From Streptomyces sp. NBC_01549 (GTDB lineage Bacteria; Actinomycetota; Actinomycetes; Streptomycetales; Streptomycetaceae), in contig NZ_JAPEPW010000001.1 of assembly GCF_026339955.1 (NCBI RefSeq), positions 4,273,001-4,337,000 of the forward strand: 64,000 nt of DNA. Direction: 5' to 3'. This document shows positions 52,821 to 61,593 of the stretch, in pieces (position 1 is the first letter of the stretch; each line of letters opens with the position of its first letter). The position numbers were made by a program, and so were the translations under genes. The notes beneath the pieces are model-generated. The model was not told the DNA's origin. It saw only the letters and a list, made by a program, of their open reading frames with translations, and searched no databases.

Positions 52821-54035
52821 TCAGTCCGCTGACCGGACCAGCAGGGCCGTGTTGAAACCGCCCTCTCCGCGGGCCAGGATCAGGGCCTTGCGCACCTGGG
52901 CCTCGCGGGGCCGGCAGACGACGAGGTCGAGGTCGTACTCGGGTGCCGGCTCCACGTTCACGGTCGGAGGGATCAGGCCTTCGCCGATGGCCAGGAGGGC
53001 GGCGGCCAGGTCCAGCGGCGCGGCGCCGGAGTAGAGACGACCGGTCATGGTCTTGGGAGCGGTGACAGGGACGCCGCGCGGGCCGAAGACGTCCGTGATC
53101 GCCCTGGCTTCGATCCGGTCGAGTTCGGGGACGGCCGCGGCGTCGGCGAACACCACGTCCACCTCATCGGCGCGTACTCCCGCGTCCTCCAGGGCCAGTT
53201 CGATCGCCTTGCGCAGCCCCGGCTCGCGCCCGGTGCCAGGCTTCGGGTCGAAGGTCGCGCCGTACCCGGCGATCTCACCGTAGATCCGTGCGCCGCGCGC
53301 GCGAGCGCCCTCGAGTGACTCCAGGGTGAGCAGCGCCCCGCCCTCGCCTGGTACATGCCCTCCCGCCGCGCTGTCGAAGGGCAGGTAGGCGCGGGTTGGC
53401 TCGTCGCTCGTGCTCAGCCTGCCGCTGGCCAGCTGAGCCACCCAGCCCCAGGGGCAGATGGAGGCGTCGACGGCACCGCAGACAAGGAGGCTGGTCCCCT
53501 TGCGGATCTGCCGTCGGGCCTGCGCCACCGCGTCGAGCCCCCCCGCCTGGTCGCTCACGACCACGCTGCTGGGGCCCTTCATGCCGTTGCGGATGGAGAT
53601 CTGGCCGCTGTTGACCGCGTAAAACCAGGCGAAGGACTGGTACGCGCTGACGTACTGGCTGCCCTGACTCCAGAGATTCTGCAGCTCTCCCTGGCCGAAC
53701 TCGAAGCCGCCGGAGGAACTCGCGGTGACCACGCCCATGCTGAAATCGGACAGCTCCTCGGACCGGATCCCGGCGTCGGCCAGGGCCCAGTCGGCGGCGA
53801 CCAGGGCGAGCCGGGTCATGCGGTCGGTCTGCGGGAGCAGTCGGCTGGGCAGGTGGTCCTCGGCCGCGAAGCCCGGGATCTCACCGGCGAGCCGAGCCGG
53901 GTACCGCGCCGGATCGAAGCGGGTGATGCGTCCGATGCCGCTCTTGCCGGCGCGTGTGGCCGCCCAGAAGTCGCCCGTGCCGAGGCCGTTGGGCGAGGTC
54001 ACGCCCAGACCTGTCACTACCACCGGGGCGGTCAT
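52821..54035 (-). CDS. Type II PKS chain-length factor (KS-beta)
   Basis: A 404-residue ketosynthase homologue lacking the catalytic cysteine: Gln takes its place in VVVSDQAGGLDAVA, the hallmark of chain-length factors. TGLGVTSPNGLGTGDFWAAT is the N-terminal signature. ATG 54035 overlaps the KS-alpha stop by four bases, so both subunits are made in equal amounts. It sets the chain length, here expected to be a decaketide by analogy to angucycline systems. Confidence 0.97.
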   Translation of the reverse strand: MTAPVVVTGLGVTSPNGLGTGDFWAATRAGKSGIGRITRFDPARYPARLAGEIPGFAAEDHLPSRLLPQTDRMTRLALVAADWALADAGIRSEELSDFSMGVVTASSSGGFEFGQGELQNLWSQGSQYVSAYQSFAWFYAVNSGQISIRNGMKGPSSVVVSDQAGGLDAVAQARRQIRKGTSLLVCGAVDASICPWGWVAQLASGRLSTSDEPTRAYLPFDSAAGGHVPGEGGALLTLESLEGARARGARIYGEIAGYGATFDPKPGTGREPGLRKAIELALEDAGVRADEVDVVFADAAAVPELDRIEARAITDVFGPRGVPVTAPKTMTGRLYSGAAPLDLAAALLAIGEGLIPPTVNVEPAPEYDLDLVVCRPREAQVRKALILARGEGGFNTALLVRSAD

Positions 54036-55303
54036 ACCGTGCTCCTCTCGGGGCGGGTCAGGATCATGGCGCTCTGGAATCCGCCGAATCCGCTGCCGAC
54101 CGTGAGGACCGTGTCGGTGAGCTGGTCCCGGGCGTGGAGCGGCACATAATCCAGATCGCAGTCCGGGTCGGGCGTGTGCAGGTTTGCCGTGGGCGGCACC
54201 ACGTTGTTCTCCATGGCCAGGGCAGAGGCCGCGATCTCGATGGAACCGATCGCACCCAGCGAGTGACCGACCATGGACTTGATGGAGCTGACCGGGGTCC
54301 GGTACGCGTGGTCTCCCAGACTTTTCTTGAACGCCGCTGTCTCGTGCCGGTCGTTCTGCTTGGTGCCGGACCCGTGGGCGTTGATGTAGTCGATTTCGTC
54401 GCCGTTCATCCGCGCCTCGTCCAGCGCGACGCGGATTGCCTCGGCCATCTCCGCACCGTCGGGCCGCAGACCGGTCATGTGGTACGCGTTGCTGCGCGTG
54501 GCATAACCCGCGATCTCCGCGTAGATGTGGGCGCCGCGTCGTTGCGCGGCCTCCAGCTCCTCCAGTACGAACACGGCGGCGCCCTCGCCCAGTACGAACC
54601 CGTTGCGGGTGCCGTCGAACGGCCGGGAGGCGTGCTCCGGGGCGTCGTGGCGAGGGGTGGTCGCCTTGATGGCGTCGAAGCAGGCCATCGTGATCGGGGA
54701 TATCGGTGCGTCGGAGGAACCGGCGATCATGACGTCGGCGGAACCCTCCCGGATCAACTCCACGGCGTAGCCGACCGAGTCGATGCCGGAGGTGCAGCCC
54801 GTGGAGACCACGGTGCTCGGACCCTCCGCTCCGACGGCCCAGGCGACCTCGACCGCGAAGGAACTCGGTACCAGGTAGTTGTAGAGATGCGGGACGGCGT
54901 ATTCGTGGTCGACGAGATGCAGCCGGCCTCCATCACTGACGATGCGGTACTCCTGGTCGAGCCCCGTGGTCGCGCCGACCGCGCTGCCGACGGTGACTCC
55001 GACGCGGTGCGGGTCGATCTCGCTCAGCTCGATGCCGCTGTCGGCGACCGCCCCACGGGCTGCGACCACGGCGAACTGGGCCGCCCGGTCCATGCGCCTG
55101 ACCTCCTGCGGTGTCAGGCCATGCTGCTCGGGGACGAAGTCGATCTCCGCTGCCACTTGGGAGCGGTAGGGCGTGGGGTCGAAGAAACTGATCCTGCGTG
55201 TCGCGGTACGGCCCTCGCTGAGCAGGGCCCAGAAGTTCTTGGCACCCACCCCTCCCGGCGCCAGTACCTCGATGCCGGTGATGACCACTCGACGGCCGGT
55301 CAT
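54032..55303 (-). CDS. Type II PKS ketosynthase alpha
   Basis: A 423-residue condensing enzyme. The active-site cysteine is in STVVSTGCTSGIDSVGYAVE, and the catalytic histidines are in INAHGSGTKQNDRHE and KSMVGHSLGAIGSIEIA. Its neighbours match the jadA position. ATG 55303 overlaps the JadI-like cyclase stop by four bases. It catalyses decarboxylative condensation of malonyl-ACP units. Confidence 0.98.
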   Translation of the reverse strand: MTGRRVVITGIEVLAPGGVGAKNFWALLSEGRTATRRISFFDPTPYRSQVAAEIDFVPEQHGLTPQEVRRMDRAAQFAVVAARGAVADSGIELSEIDPHRVGVTVGSAVGATTGLDQEYRIVSDGGRLHLVDHEYAVPHLYNYLVPSSFAVEVAWAVGAEGPSTVVSTGCTSGIDSVGYAVELIREGSADVMIAGSSDAPISPITMACFDAIKATTPRHDAPEHASRPFDGTRNGFVLGEGAAVFVLEELEAAQRRGAHIYAEIAGYATRSNAYHMTGLRPDGAEMAEAIRVALDEARMNGDEIDYINAHGSGTKQNDRHETAAFKKSLGDHAYRTPVSSIKSMVGHSLGAIGSIEIAASALAMENNVVPPTANLHTPDPDCDLDYVPLHARDQLTDTVLTVGSGFGGFQSAMILTRPERSTV

Positions 55304-55629
55304 GCCGGCGTCTCCCAGTCATAGAAGCGGGAGGCCATCGCGTCGGCCGGCGAGCGCCATGTCGCCGGGTCGTACGCCTCGATGAACGGCTTCAGGTCGT
55401 CACTGATCCCTATGAAGCGCGGATCGGCCTTGGCCAGCTCGATCCGTTCGCCGCCGTTGTCGGCATCGAAGTCCTGCAGGTGAAAATAGAGCCCTCGGTA
55501 GGTAAAGAGCTGACGCCGGCGGGTTCCCATCAGATGCGGCATTTCAGTGTTGTCGAATTCGCTGAACAGCTTGGCGACTTCGGTGCGCGATCCGGAATTC
55601 ATCCGAGCCACGATCAAGGTGCTGTGCAT
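55300..55629 (-). CDS. TcmI/JadI-family polyketide cyclase
   Basis: A 109-residue cyclase. ATG 55629 (MHSTLIVARMNSGS) has GAAGGAG upstream; the frame is open earlier but only this part matches. Family features are FDNTEMPHLMGTRRRQLFTY, LYFHLQDFDADNG and the C-terminal ATWRSPADAMASRFYDWE. It closely matches small cyclases of angucycline clusters (JadI, PgaF) that form the fourth ring. First gene of the minimal PKS block, 81 bases after the carboxylase gene. Confidence 0.95.
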   Translation of the reverse strand: MHSTLIVARMNSGSRTEVAKLFSEFDNTEMPHLMGTRRRQLFTYRGLYFHLQDFDADNGGERIELAKADPRFIGISDDLKPFIEAYDPATWRSPADAMASRFYDWETPA

Positions 55630-55710
55630 GTGTTCTGTCTCCTTCAGAATCGGACGGCCCAGCGAGAGGGGCATGGCGTGACGGGCTTTGGGCAAGGATG
55701 TGAGGTGGCA

Positions 55711-57483
55711 TCAGCTCTTGATGTCGCAGATGATGGCGCCGGATGTGACCGAGGCGCCGACTTCCGCGCTGAGGCCCTTGATGGTGCCGGAGCGGTGGGC
55801 GTTGAGGGGCTGTTCCATCTTCATGGCCTCCAGGACGACGACGAGGTCGCCCTCCTTGACCTCCTGGCCCTCCTCGACCGCGACCTTGACGATCGTGCCC
55901 TGCATCGGCGAGGCGAGGGTGTCGCCGGAGGCCACCGGACCCGACTTCTTCGCGGCGCGGCGCTTCGGCTTGGCGCCGGCGGCGAGGCCGGTGCGGGCCA
56001 GGGACATGCCCAGCGAGGACGGCAGCGAGACCTCCAGGCGCTTGCCGCCGACCTCGACGACGACCGTCTCGCGGCCCGGCTCCTCGTCGGTCTCCGTGTC
56101 CGCGGGGGCCGTGAAGGCGGGGATCTCGTTGACGAACTCGGTCTCGATCCAGCGGGTGTGGACCGTGAACGGGCTGTTGGAGCCCGTGATTTCGGGGGCG
56201 AAGGCGGGGTCGGTGACGACCGCGCGGTGGAAGGGGATCGCCGTCGCCATGCCCTCGACCTGGAACTCCTCCAGGGCGCGGGCGGCGCGCTGGAGCGCCT
56301 GCTCGCGGGTGGCGCCGGTGACGATCAGCTTGGCGAGCAGGGAGTCCCAGGCGGGGCCGATCACACTGCCGGACTCGACGCCCGCGTCCAGGCGCACGCC
56401 GGGGCCCGACGGCGGGGCGAACAGCGTCACCGTGCCGGGGGCGGGCAGGAAGTTGCGCCCCGGGTCTTCTCCGTTGATGCGGAACTCGAGGGAGTGCCCG
56501 CGCAGGGCGGGGTCGCCGTAGCCGAGTTCCTCGCCGTCGGCGATGCGGAACATCTCGCGGACGAGGTCGATGCCGGCGACTTCCTCGGTGACCGGGTGTT
56601 CGACCTGGAGGCGGGTGTTGACCTCCAGGAAGGAGATCGTGCCGTCCGTGCCGACCAGGAACTCCACGGTGCCGGCGCCGATGTAGCCGGCTTCCTTCAG
56701 GATCGCCTTGGAGGAGGAGTACAGCTCCTCCACCTGGGCGTCGGAGAGGAAGGGCGCCGGGGCCTCCTCGACGAGCTTCTGGTGGCGGCGCTGCAGGGAG
56801 CAATCGCGGGTGGAGACGACGACGACGTTGCCGTGGGTGTCGGCCAGGCACTGGGTCTCGACGTGGCGGGGCTTGTCGAGGTAGCGCTCGACGAAGCACT
56901 CGCCGCGGCCGAACGCGGCCACCGCCTCGCGGACGGCGGAGTCGTACAGCTCTGGGACCTCTTCGAGGGTGCGGGCGACCTTCAGGCCGCGTCCGCCGCC
57001 GCCGAAGGCGGCCTTGATGGCGATGGGCAGGCCGTGCTGTTCGGCGAACGCGACGACCTCGTCGGCGCCGGACACCGGGCCCGGGGTGCCCGCGACGAGC
57101 GGGGCGCCGGCACGTTGGGCGATGTGACGGGCCGCCACCTTGTCGCCCAGGTCGCGGATGGCCTGCGGGGGCGGGCCGATCCAGATCAGGTCCGCGTCCA
57201 GGACCGCCTGGGCGAACTCGGCGTTCTCCGACAGGAAGCCGTAGCCCGGGTGGATGGCGTCCGCGCCGGAGTCCTTGGCGGCCTGGAGGACCTTGGCGAT
57301 GTCCAGGTAGCTGGTGGCGGGGGTGTCACCGCCCAAAGCGAACGCCTCGTCCGCCACCCGGACATGCGACGCGTCCCGGTCCGGTTCCGCATATACGGCA
57401 ACACTCGCGATCCCGGCATCCCGGCACGCCCGGGCCACGCGGACAGCGATTTCGCCACGGTTGGCGATGAGCACCTTGCGCAC
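55711..57483 (-). CDS. Acyl-CoA carboxylase alpha subunit (biotin carboxylase/BCCP, JadJ-like)
   Basis: A 590-residue protein. The N-terminal biotin carboxylase has VLIANRGEIAVRVARACRDA, AFGGGGRGLKV as the ATP loop, and SLEFRINGEDPGRNFLPAPG. The C-terminal biotinyl domain carries EAMKMEQPLNAH, where Lys is biotinylated. GTG 57483 follows AGGAG. Jadomycin's jadJ is at the same place, directly before the cyclase. It supplies malonyl-CoA with the beta (44274) and epsilon (44023) subunits at the far end of the operon. Confidence 0.95.
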   Translation of the reverse strand: MRKVLIANRGEIAVRVARACRDAGIASVAVYAEPDRDASHVRVADEAFALGGDTPATSYLDIAKVLQAAKDSGADAIHPGYGFLSENAEFAQAVLDADLIWIGPPPQAIRDLGDKVAARHIAQRAGAPLVAGTPGPVSGADEVVAFAEQHGLPIAIKAAFGGGGRGLKVARTLEEVPELYDSAVREAVAAFGRGECFVERYLDKPRHVETQCLADTHGNVVVVSTRDCSLQRRHQKLVEEAPAPFLSDAQVEELYSSSKAILKEAGYIGAGTVEFLVGTDGTISFLEVNTRLQVEHPVTEEVAGIDLVREMFRIADGEELGYGDPALRGHSLEFRINGEDPGRNFLPAPGTVTLFAPPSGPGVRLDAGVESGSVIGPAWDSLLAKLIVTGATREQALQRAARALEEFQVEGMATAIPFHRAVVTDPAFAPEITGSNSPFTVHTRWIETEFVNEIPAFTAPADTETDEEPGRETVVVEVGGKRLEVSLPSSLGMSLARTGLAAGAKPKRRAAKKSGPVASGDTLASPMQGTIVKVAVEEGQEVKEGDLVVVLEAMKMEQPLNAHRSGTIKGLSAEVGASVTSGAIICDIKS

Positions 57484-57864
57484 GACGAGGGTTCTCCTGA
57501 CTCAATCAGAATCGCGATTGACCGTGCACCTATGGCGGGGGGAATTCCCTGGGAATCAGGTGCACCAGGTCGTTGACTCATGATTGTCCGAGGTCGATTC
57601 CTCGTTCAAGATGGCGGGATTCAGTCTTCCGTCAGGTTCTGCAAACAGAGTGCGTGTTTGTCGGCCGATGGCCAAGTGAGCGTCAAGGCCAGTGCAGAAA
57701 CCCAGGTGAGACGCTGCTCGGAAGGAGCGGAGCGAGAACTTTGACGGAACGAAAAAAGGGTGGGCTCCGATATCGGAGCCCACCCCTAGTGGTGCGTGTG
57801 TGTCTTGTCTCAACCGTGAGGTTCTGCTAAAACCACATACGCCTGAGAATGGTCACGCGCACCA
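57484..57864. other. Carboxylase promoter and intergenic stretch downstream of response regulator
   Basis: A 381-base gap. It contains the terminator at 57752-57787. The remaining 260 bases upstream of the carboxylase start should hold the promoter of the PKS operon, but no clear consensus was found. No gene was supported. Confidence 0.5.
57752..57787 (-). terminator. Rho-independent terminator of the response regulator gene
   Basis: Perfect 13-bp inverted repeat GGGTGGGCTCCGA (57758-57770) / TCGGAGCCCACCC (57773-57785). On the minus strand it is followed by TTTTTT, a classic intrinsic terminator, unusual for this GC-rich DNA. It isolates the regulator from the PKS operon. Confidence 0.92.
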
Positions 57865-58641
57865 TCAACTGTGGCCGAAGCGAAAACCAACCCCTCGGAT
57901 CGTGATAATCCAGTCGCGTCCGCCGAGCTTGCTGCGAAGGCTGCTGACATGCGTATCAACCGTGCGGCGGGACCACGAATCACCCCAGATCTGCTGCATG
58001 ATCCGCTTCCGTGGAATGACCGTGTCAGGGTGGCAGGCGAGCAGATACAGCAGATCGAACTCCTTGCGCGTCATATCGATGGCCCGTCCACGGAGGCTGA
58101 CCTCGCGTGAACTGGCATCGATCTGCAGCGCACCGTGCGAGATGACCTGAGTGCTGAGTGCCTGCGGTCGCGCACGGCGCATGACGGCGGCCATCCGGGC
58201 CATGAGTTCGCGGAAGCCGTAAGGCTTCGCCAGGTAGTCGTCCGCGCCGGCCTGGAGGCCGAGGACGCGATCCAGTTCGGTTCCCCATGCGGTCACGGCG
58301 ATCACCGGTACGTCGCAGGCCGATCGGATGGAGCGGCAGACCTCCAGGCCGTCGAGGTCGGGGAGTTCGAGGTCGAGCAGGATGATGTCGACGTTCTCGC
58401 AGGCGCGTAGTGCTTCGCTCCCCGTCTTGACGCTGTCGACGGTGTGCCCGTGCCTCTGCAGGCCTTTCGTCAGGGCTTCCCTGTCACTCACGTTGTTCTC
58501 GACCACGAGCACCCGCCAGTTCGCGGAGGAACTCCGCGTGCGCAGGGACGTTATCTCGGGTTCCAGTTCATTGATCGATTTCTGACTCAAATTTCCCCCA
58601 AGGTGATCCAGCAGGGAGGGTGCGTACCCCAAGCGACTCAC
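57865..58641 (-). CDS. Atypical OmpR-family response regulator (JadR1-like)
   Basis: A 258-residue protein. Receiver domain about 43-160: the acidic pair that binds Mg2+ is replaced (VVENN, residues 46-50, instead of VVEDD/DDD). The phosphoacceptor position D90 (ILLDLELPD), T117 and K139 (YLAKPYG) remain. The winged helix (about 175-255) has DMTRKEFDLLYLLACHPDT and DTHVSSLRSKLGG. JadR1-type atypical regulators lack the acidic pocket and respond to the end product, so it is a candidate pathway activator. GTG 58641 was chosen; TTG 58590 with GGGGG upstream is an alternative. Its own terminator follows. Confidence 0.9.
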   Translation of the reverse strand: MSRLGYAPSLLDHLGGNLSQKSINELEPEITSLRTRSSSANWRVLVVENNVSDREALTKGLQRHGHTVDSVKTGSEALRACENVDIILLDLELPDLDGLEVCRSIRSACDVPVIAVTAWGTELDRVLGLQAGADDYLAKPYGFRELMARMAAVMRRARPQALSTQVISHGALQIDASSREVSLRGRAIDMTRKEFDLLYLLACHPDTVIPRKRIMQQIWGDSWSRRTVDTHVSSLRSKLGGRDWIITIRGVGFRFGHS

Positions 58642-59097
58642 AAGACGACTTTAGAAACCAGCTCGTCGGTTTGTCAACAGAGATCAACTAAGGTCCACAC
58701 CGCCGGGATGACGCCCACCGCCTGACCAGCAACGGAGTCGATGTGGGAATTTTATTCATCAATATCCGCTATGTTCCGCGTGTGGGCGGGGTTTCCGCTG
58801 ATCCAAGACCGACCACTAGGTCTCCTCGTCGCCCTTATTCGCGGACGCATCGAGGCCCCACGGCGTCTAAACAGGGTTTACGGTCTTCTAACGTGATCGT
58901 CATCTCACTGGATGTCGGTCGCGGGTGGACGGTATGTGATCGAAGGCGTCCCTACTGAGCCCGGTTGGGGCGCGTAGACCCGGTTCCTCGCTGGTCGAAG
59001 TGGTCGAGAGATCGCGGCTCGGGCCGGTATCATACTTTTCGGTCTGTTTAACAATGGGTCATTTCATGCGTCTGATGAGGGATAGGGGAGTCTGTCG
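58642..59097. promoter_or_regulatory. Divergent regulatory region between response regulator and TetR-like gene
   Basis: A 456-base gap with lower GC patches (58745-58780, 58850-58900, 59029-59060). It should carry both promoters and binding sites for the TetR/ScbR-like protein. No gene is supported. GGGGAG at 59084-59089 is the RBS for the rightward gene. Confidence 0.6.
59026..59052. promoter_or_regulatory. Possible ARE-like gamma-butyrolactone receptor site
   Basis: GGTATCATACTTTTCGGTCT followed by GTTTAAC resembles autoregulatory elements (paired A/T-rich arms around CGGT) bound by ScbR/JadR2-type proteins. It is about 45 bases upstream of the TetR-like start. The match is partial. Confidence 0.35.
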
Positions 59098-59874
59098 ATG
59101 GCACGACAAGAACGGGCCGTTCGCACACGGCATGCGCTGATCCGTTCGGCTGCCGAGATTTTCGATCGCCGTGGGTACGACCAGGCAAAGCTCGCCGACA
59201 TCAGCGCGGGAGCGGACGTCAGCCCCGGAGCTCTGCACTTCCACTTCGAGAGCAAGGCCGCGATGGCCAGGGCCGTCGAGGTCGAGGCGATCAGCACCTT
59301 GAGGAGTGCCGCTCACATCGTCTACCGGGAGCGCGCGTTCGCACTCCAGGCCCTCACCGACATGTCGCACGTGTTCGCCCACCTGCTGCGCTGGGACGTG
59401 GTGGTGAGGGCCGGGTTTCATCTGAACAACGACAGTACCCACAGCGGTGACCGGCTCATGGGCATCGAGTGGCGGGGCTGTGTCGAACGCCTGCTGGGGG
59501 ACGCGGACGAAGCGAAGGAGCTCGCCTCCGGTGTCGAGCTGCGGGCTGCGATCTGCACCGTCGTGGGAATCACTACGGGACTTGGGCTGCTGGTCACGGG
59601 CGGCGGAGAACCGAGGGCCCGGCTGGCTCTCACCGGCTTCTGGCATGCGCTGCTGAGCGGGCTGGCCGCACCGGACGTACTGACCCGCCTGAAGCCCGCG
59701 GGCACCGGCTCAGTGGTGGCCAAAGCCATGACGGTATCCGACGGCCTTCCGAAGGAGGCCCTGACCCCTTACACCCTGTTGGTCGGGGGTGCGTCGGATC
59801 GCCGGGGGTGCTCGGTGCCGATGGCCTCCTCCATGGCAACCGGTGCCTCGCCCGTTACCGCCGACGGCCAGTAG
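59098..59874 (+). CDS. TetR-family gamma-butyrolactone receptor-like regulator (ScbR/JadR2 type)
   Basis: A 258-residue regulator. The N-terminal HTH (ALIRSAAEIFDRRGYDQAKL, ISAGADVSPGALHFHFESKA) is that of the ScbR/ArpA family. The ligand-binding half (about 70-215) has RSAAHIVYRERAFALQALTD. The C-terminal 40 residues look unlike the family, and the gene overlaps the convergent WYL gene by 106 bases. JadR2 occupies the same place relative to JadR1 in jadomycin clusters. As a pseudo-receptor it would repress the pathway and respond to antibiotics or butyrolactones. Confidence 0.9.
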   Translation: MARQERAVRTRHALIRSAAEIFDRRGYDQAKLADISAGADVSPGALHFHFESKAAMARAVEVEAISTLRSAAHIVYRERAFALQALTDMSHVFAHLLRWDVVVRAGFHLNNDSTHSGDRLMGIEWRGCVERLLGDADEAKELASGVELRAAICTVVGITTGLGLLVTGGGEPRARLALTGFWHALLSGLAAPDVLTRLKPAGTGSVVAKAMTVSDGLPKEALTPYTLLVGGASDRRGCSVPMASSMATGASPVTADGQ

Positions 59875-60806
59875 AGGGCGGCCAGTTCACCCGCCAGATA
59901 CGCCAGCCGCTTGCGGGCTTCCGGGGGGCCGAGGACCTCGACCCGCGATCCGAGGCCGGCCAGCTGCGCCGCAAGGACGTCCGAGGACGGCCCGTCAGCT
60001 TCCACTTCCACCCATCCGTCCGCGAGTTCCCCGCCGATCCGCAGCCGCGCGCCGAACAGTCCCTGCAGGATCGGCAGGGCGCTCCGCTCGGCTCGCGCCC
60101 GCACCGTGGCCGCGAGCATGCGCTCTTCGACTCGCGTCGCAAGGGACCGCCATGCAGTGGACAGTTCGAAGTCCTTAGGCCGGTCGACAGGGTCGAGGGT
60201 CGCGGTGATGGAGGTGACCCGGCCGACCTTGTACGTTCGCAGACCCTGCTCGGTGCCGGCGACGAGATACCACACGCCGCCCTTGGAGGCGAGGCCGAGT
60301 GGATGTACCGTCCGCTCCTTGACGGGCTTGCCCGGGGTGGCGTAGCCGAGCCGGACCTGTACGCCGTCCAGCACCGCGTGTTGGAGAGCGTCAAGGTGGG
60401 TCGGCGCGGCATCGAGGGGGGTGCGGGACCAGTCCGTGCCATCGATGACGAGAGCCCTCGACGCGGCCTCGGCGCCCGGCCGCAGCGGCGAAGGCAGAGC
60501 TCTGACCAGTTTGCGCAAGGCTTTCCGTAGCTCGGGTGTCGCCGCCGACGGTCCCGCGACCAGGAACAGCGCCCGGATCTCCCCAACGGTCAACCCCGTC
60601 AGGTCGGTACGTGCGCCGCCGACGAGCGACCATCCGCCGCCGCGCCCGCGCTGCGAGTAGACGGGAATACCGGCCAGAGCGAGGGCTTCCAGGTCCCGCC
60701 TCGCCGTCCGTTGGGACACCTCCAGCTCCGTGGCCACCTCCTTCACGGTCACGCGTCCGCGTGTCTGCAGGAACAGCAGCGTCGCCACTAAACGGTCAGC
60801 CCTCAT
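59769..60806 (-). CDS. YafY-type HTH/WYL-domain transcriptional regulator
   Basis: A 345-residue regulator. The N-terminal winged HTH (about 1-60) has LVATLLFLQTRGRVTVKEVA and ELEVSQRTARRDLEALA. The WYL domain (about 140-215) has LGLASKGGVWYLVAGTEQGL, and a WCX-like C-terminal part follows to about 315. It is convergent with the TetR-like gene (3' overlap) and divergent across 62 bases from the TIGR03086 gene, which it probably controls. Confidence 0.9.
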   Translation of the reverse strand: MRADRLVATLLFLQTRGRVTVKEVATELEVSQRTARRDLEALALAGIPVYSQRGRGGGWSLVGGARTDLTGLTVGEIRALFLVAGPSAATPELRKALRKLVRALPSPLRPGAEAASRALVIDGTDWSRTPLDAAPTHLDALQHAVLDGVQVRLGYATPGKPVKERTVHPLGLASKGGVWYLVAGTEQGLRTYKVGRVTSITATLDPVDRPKDFELSTAWRSLATRVEERMLAATVRARAERSALPILQGLFGARLRIGGELADGWVEVEADGPSSDVLAAQLAGLGSRVEVLGPPEARKRLAYLAGELAALYWPSAVTGEAPVAMEEAIGTEHPRRSDAPPTNRV

Positions 60807-60868
60807 GTCTGATCATTCTTCTCCCAAATAGGCCAGAGGGTGGCCTCTTTTATCTCCAGACTGGTGTC

Positions 60869-61483
60869 ATGACTGAAAGCACCGACACCGCCCAGGCCTC
60901 CACCAGCTCCGCGCCGAGTGACCCCCGTACGTCTCTGATGAAGGCCGTCGCCCTCGCCGGACGGACGCTCGCCGCGATCCGCCCCGAGCAGTACGACAGC
61001 GCCACCCCTTGTCCTGAATACGATGTGCGCGCGCTGTCCAACCACCTTGTCTCCGTCCTGCGCCGGGTGGCGGTGGTCGGCGCGGGCGGCGAGTTCTTCA
61101 GCGTTCCCCACTTCGCGGAGGACGTCGCCGACGGCGACTGGGCCGTCGCCTGGGACGCCGCCGCCGGTGACGTCGACGCCGTGTGGTCCGACCCGGCGGT
61201 CCTGGACCTCCAGGTCAGCCTGCCGTGGGGCTCGTTCACCGGTTCGGCCATGGCCCTGTCCTACACAACGGAGTTCACCCTGCACACCTGGGACCTGGCC
61301 ACCGCGACCGGCCAGAGCCCGGAGTGGGACCCGGAGGTGCTGGCGGGTCCGCTCGCCACCATGCGCCAGACCGTGCCGGCCCAGCCGCGCGGCAACCCCG
61401 TGCCGTTCGGTCCGGTAGTCGAGGTCCCCGAGGACGCCCCTGACATCGACAAGGTCGTGGGCTGGCACGGCCGCCGGCCCTGA
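60869..61483 (+). CDS. TIGR03086 family / mycothiol-dependent maleylpyruvate isomerase-like protein
   Basis: A 204-residue DinB/MDMPI-type protein. Family segments include AIRPEQYDSATPCPEYDVRA, LSNHLVSVLRRVAVVG (first His), and FTLHTWDLATATGQ (HxWD, second His). Together the conserved histidines likely bind a metal. It is divergent from the WYL regulator, which suggests a regulator-target pair. There is no obvious role in polyketide chemistry. The start is ATG 60869; upstream in-frame codons look unrelated. Confidence 0.87.
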   Translation: MTESTDTAQASTSSAPSDPRTSLMKAVALAGRTLAAIRPEQYDSATPCPEYDVRALSNHLVSVLRRVAVVGAGGEFFSVPHFAEDVADGDWAVAWDAAAGDVDAVWSDPAVLDLQVSLPWGSFTGSAMALSYTTEFTLHTWDLATATGQSPEWDPEVLAGPLATMRQTVPAQPRGNPVPFGPVVEVPEDAPDIDKVVGWHGRRP

Positions 61484-61497
61484 CCCCAGTACCAGCG

Positions 61498-61525
61498 GAG
61501 GCCGCCGGCGGATGCCGGCGGCCTC
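61498..61525. terminator. Bidirectional hairpin terminator
   Basis: Perfect 12-bp inverted repeat GAGGCCGCCGGC (61498-61509) / GCCGGCGGCCTC (61514-61525) with loop GGAT, between the convergent TIGR03086 and halogenase-like genes. Confidence 0.85.
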
Positions 61526-61593
61526 TTGGCGTTCTGTCTCTCGGTCGGGGACGGGACCGTGCCTCTCACGTCGGGGACGAGAGGCGACTGGCC

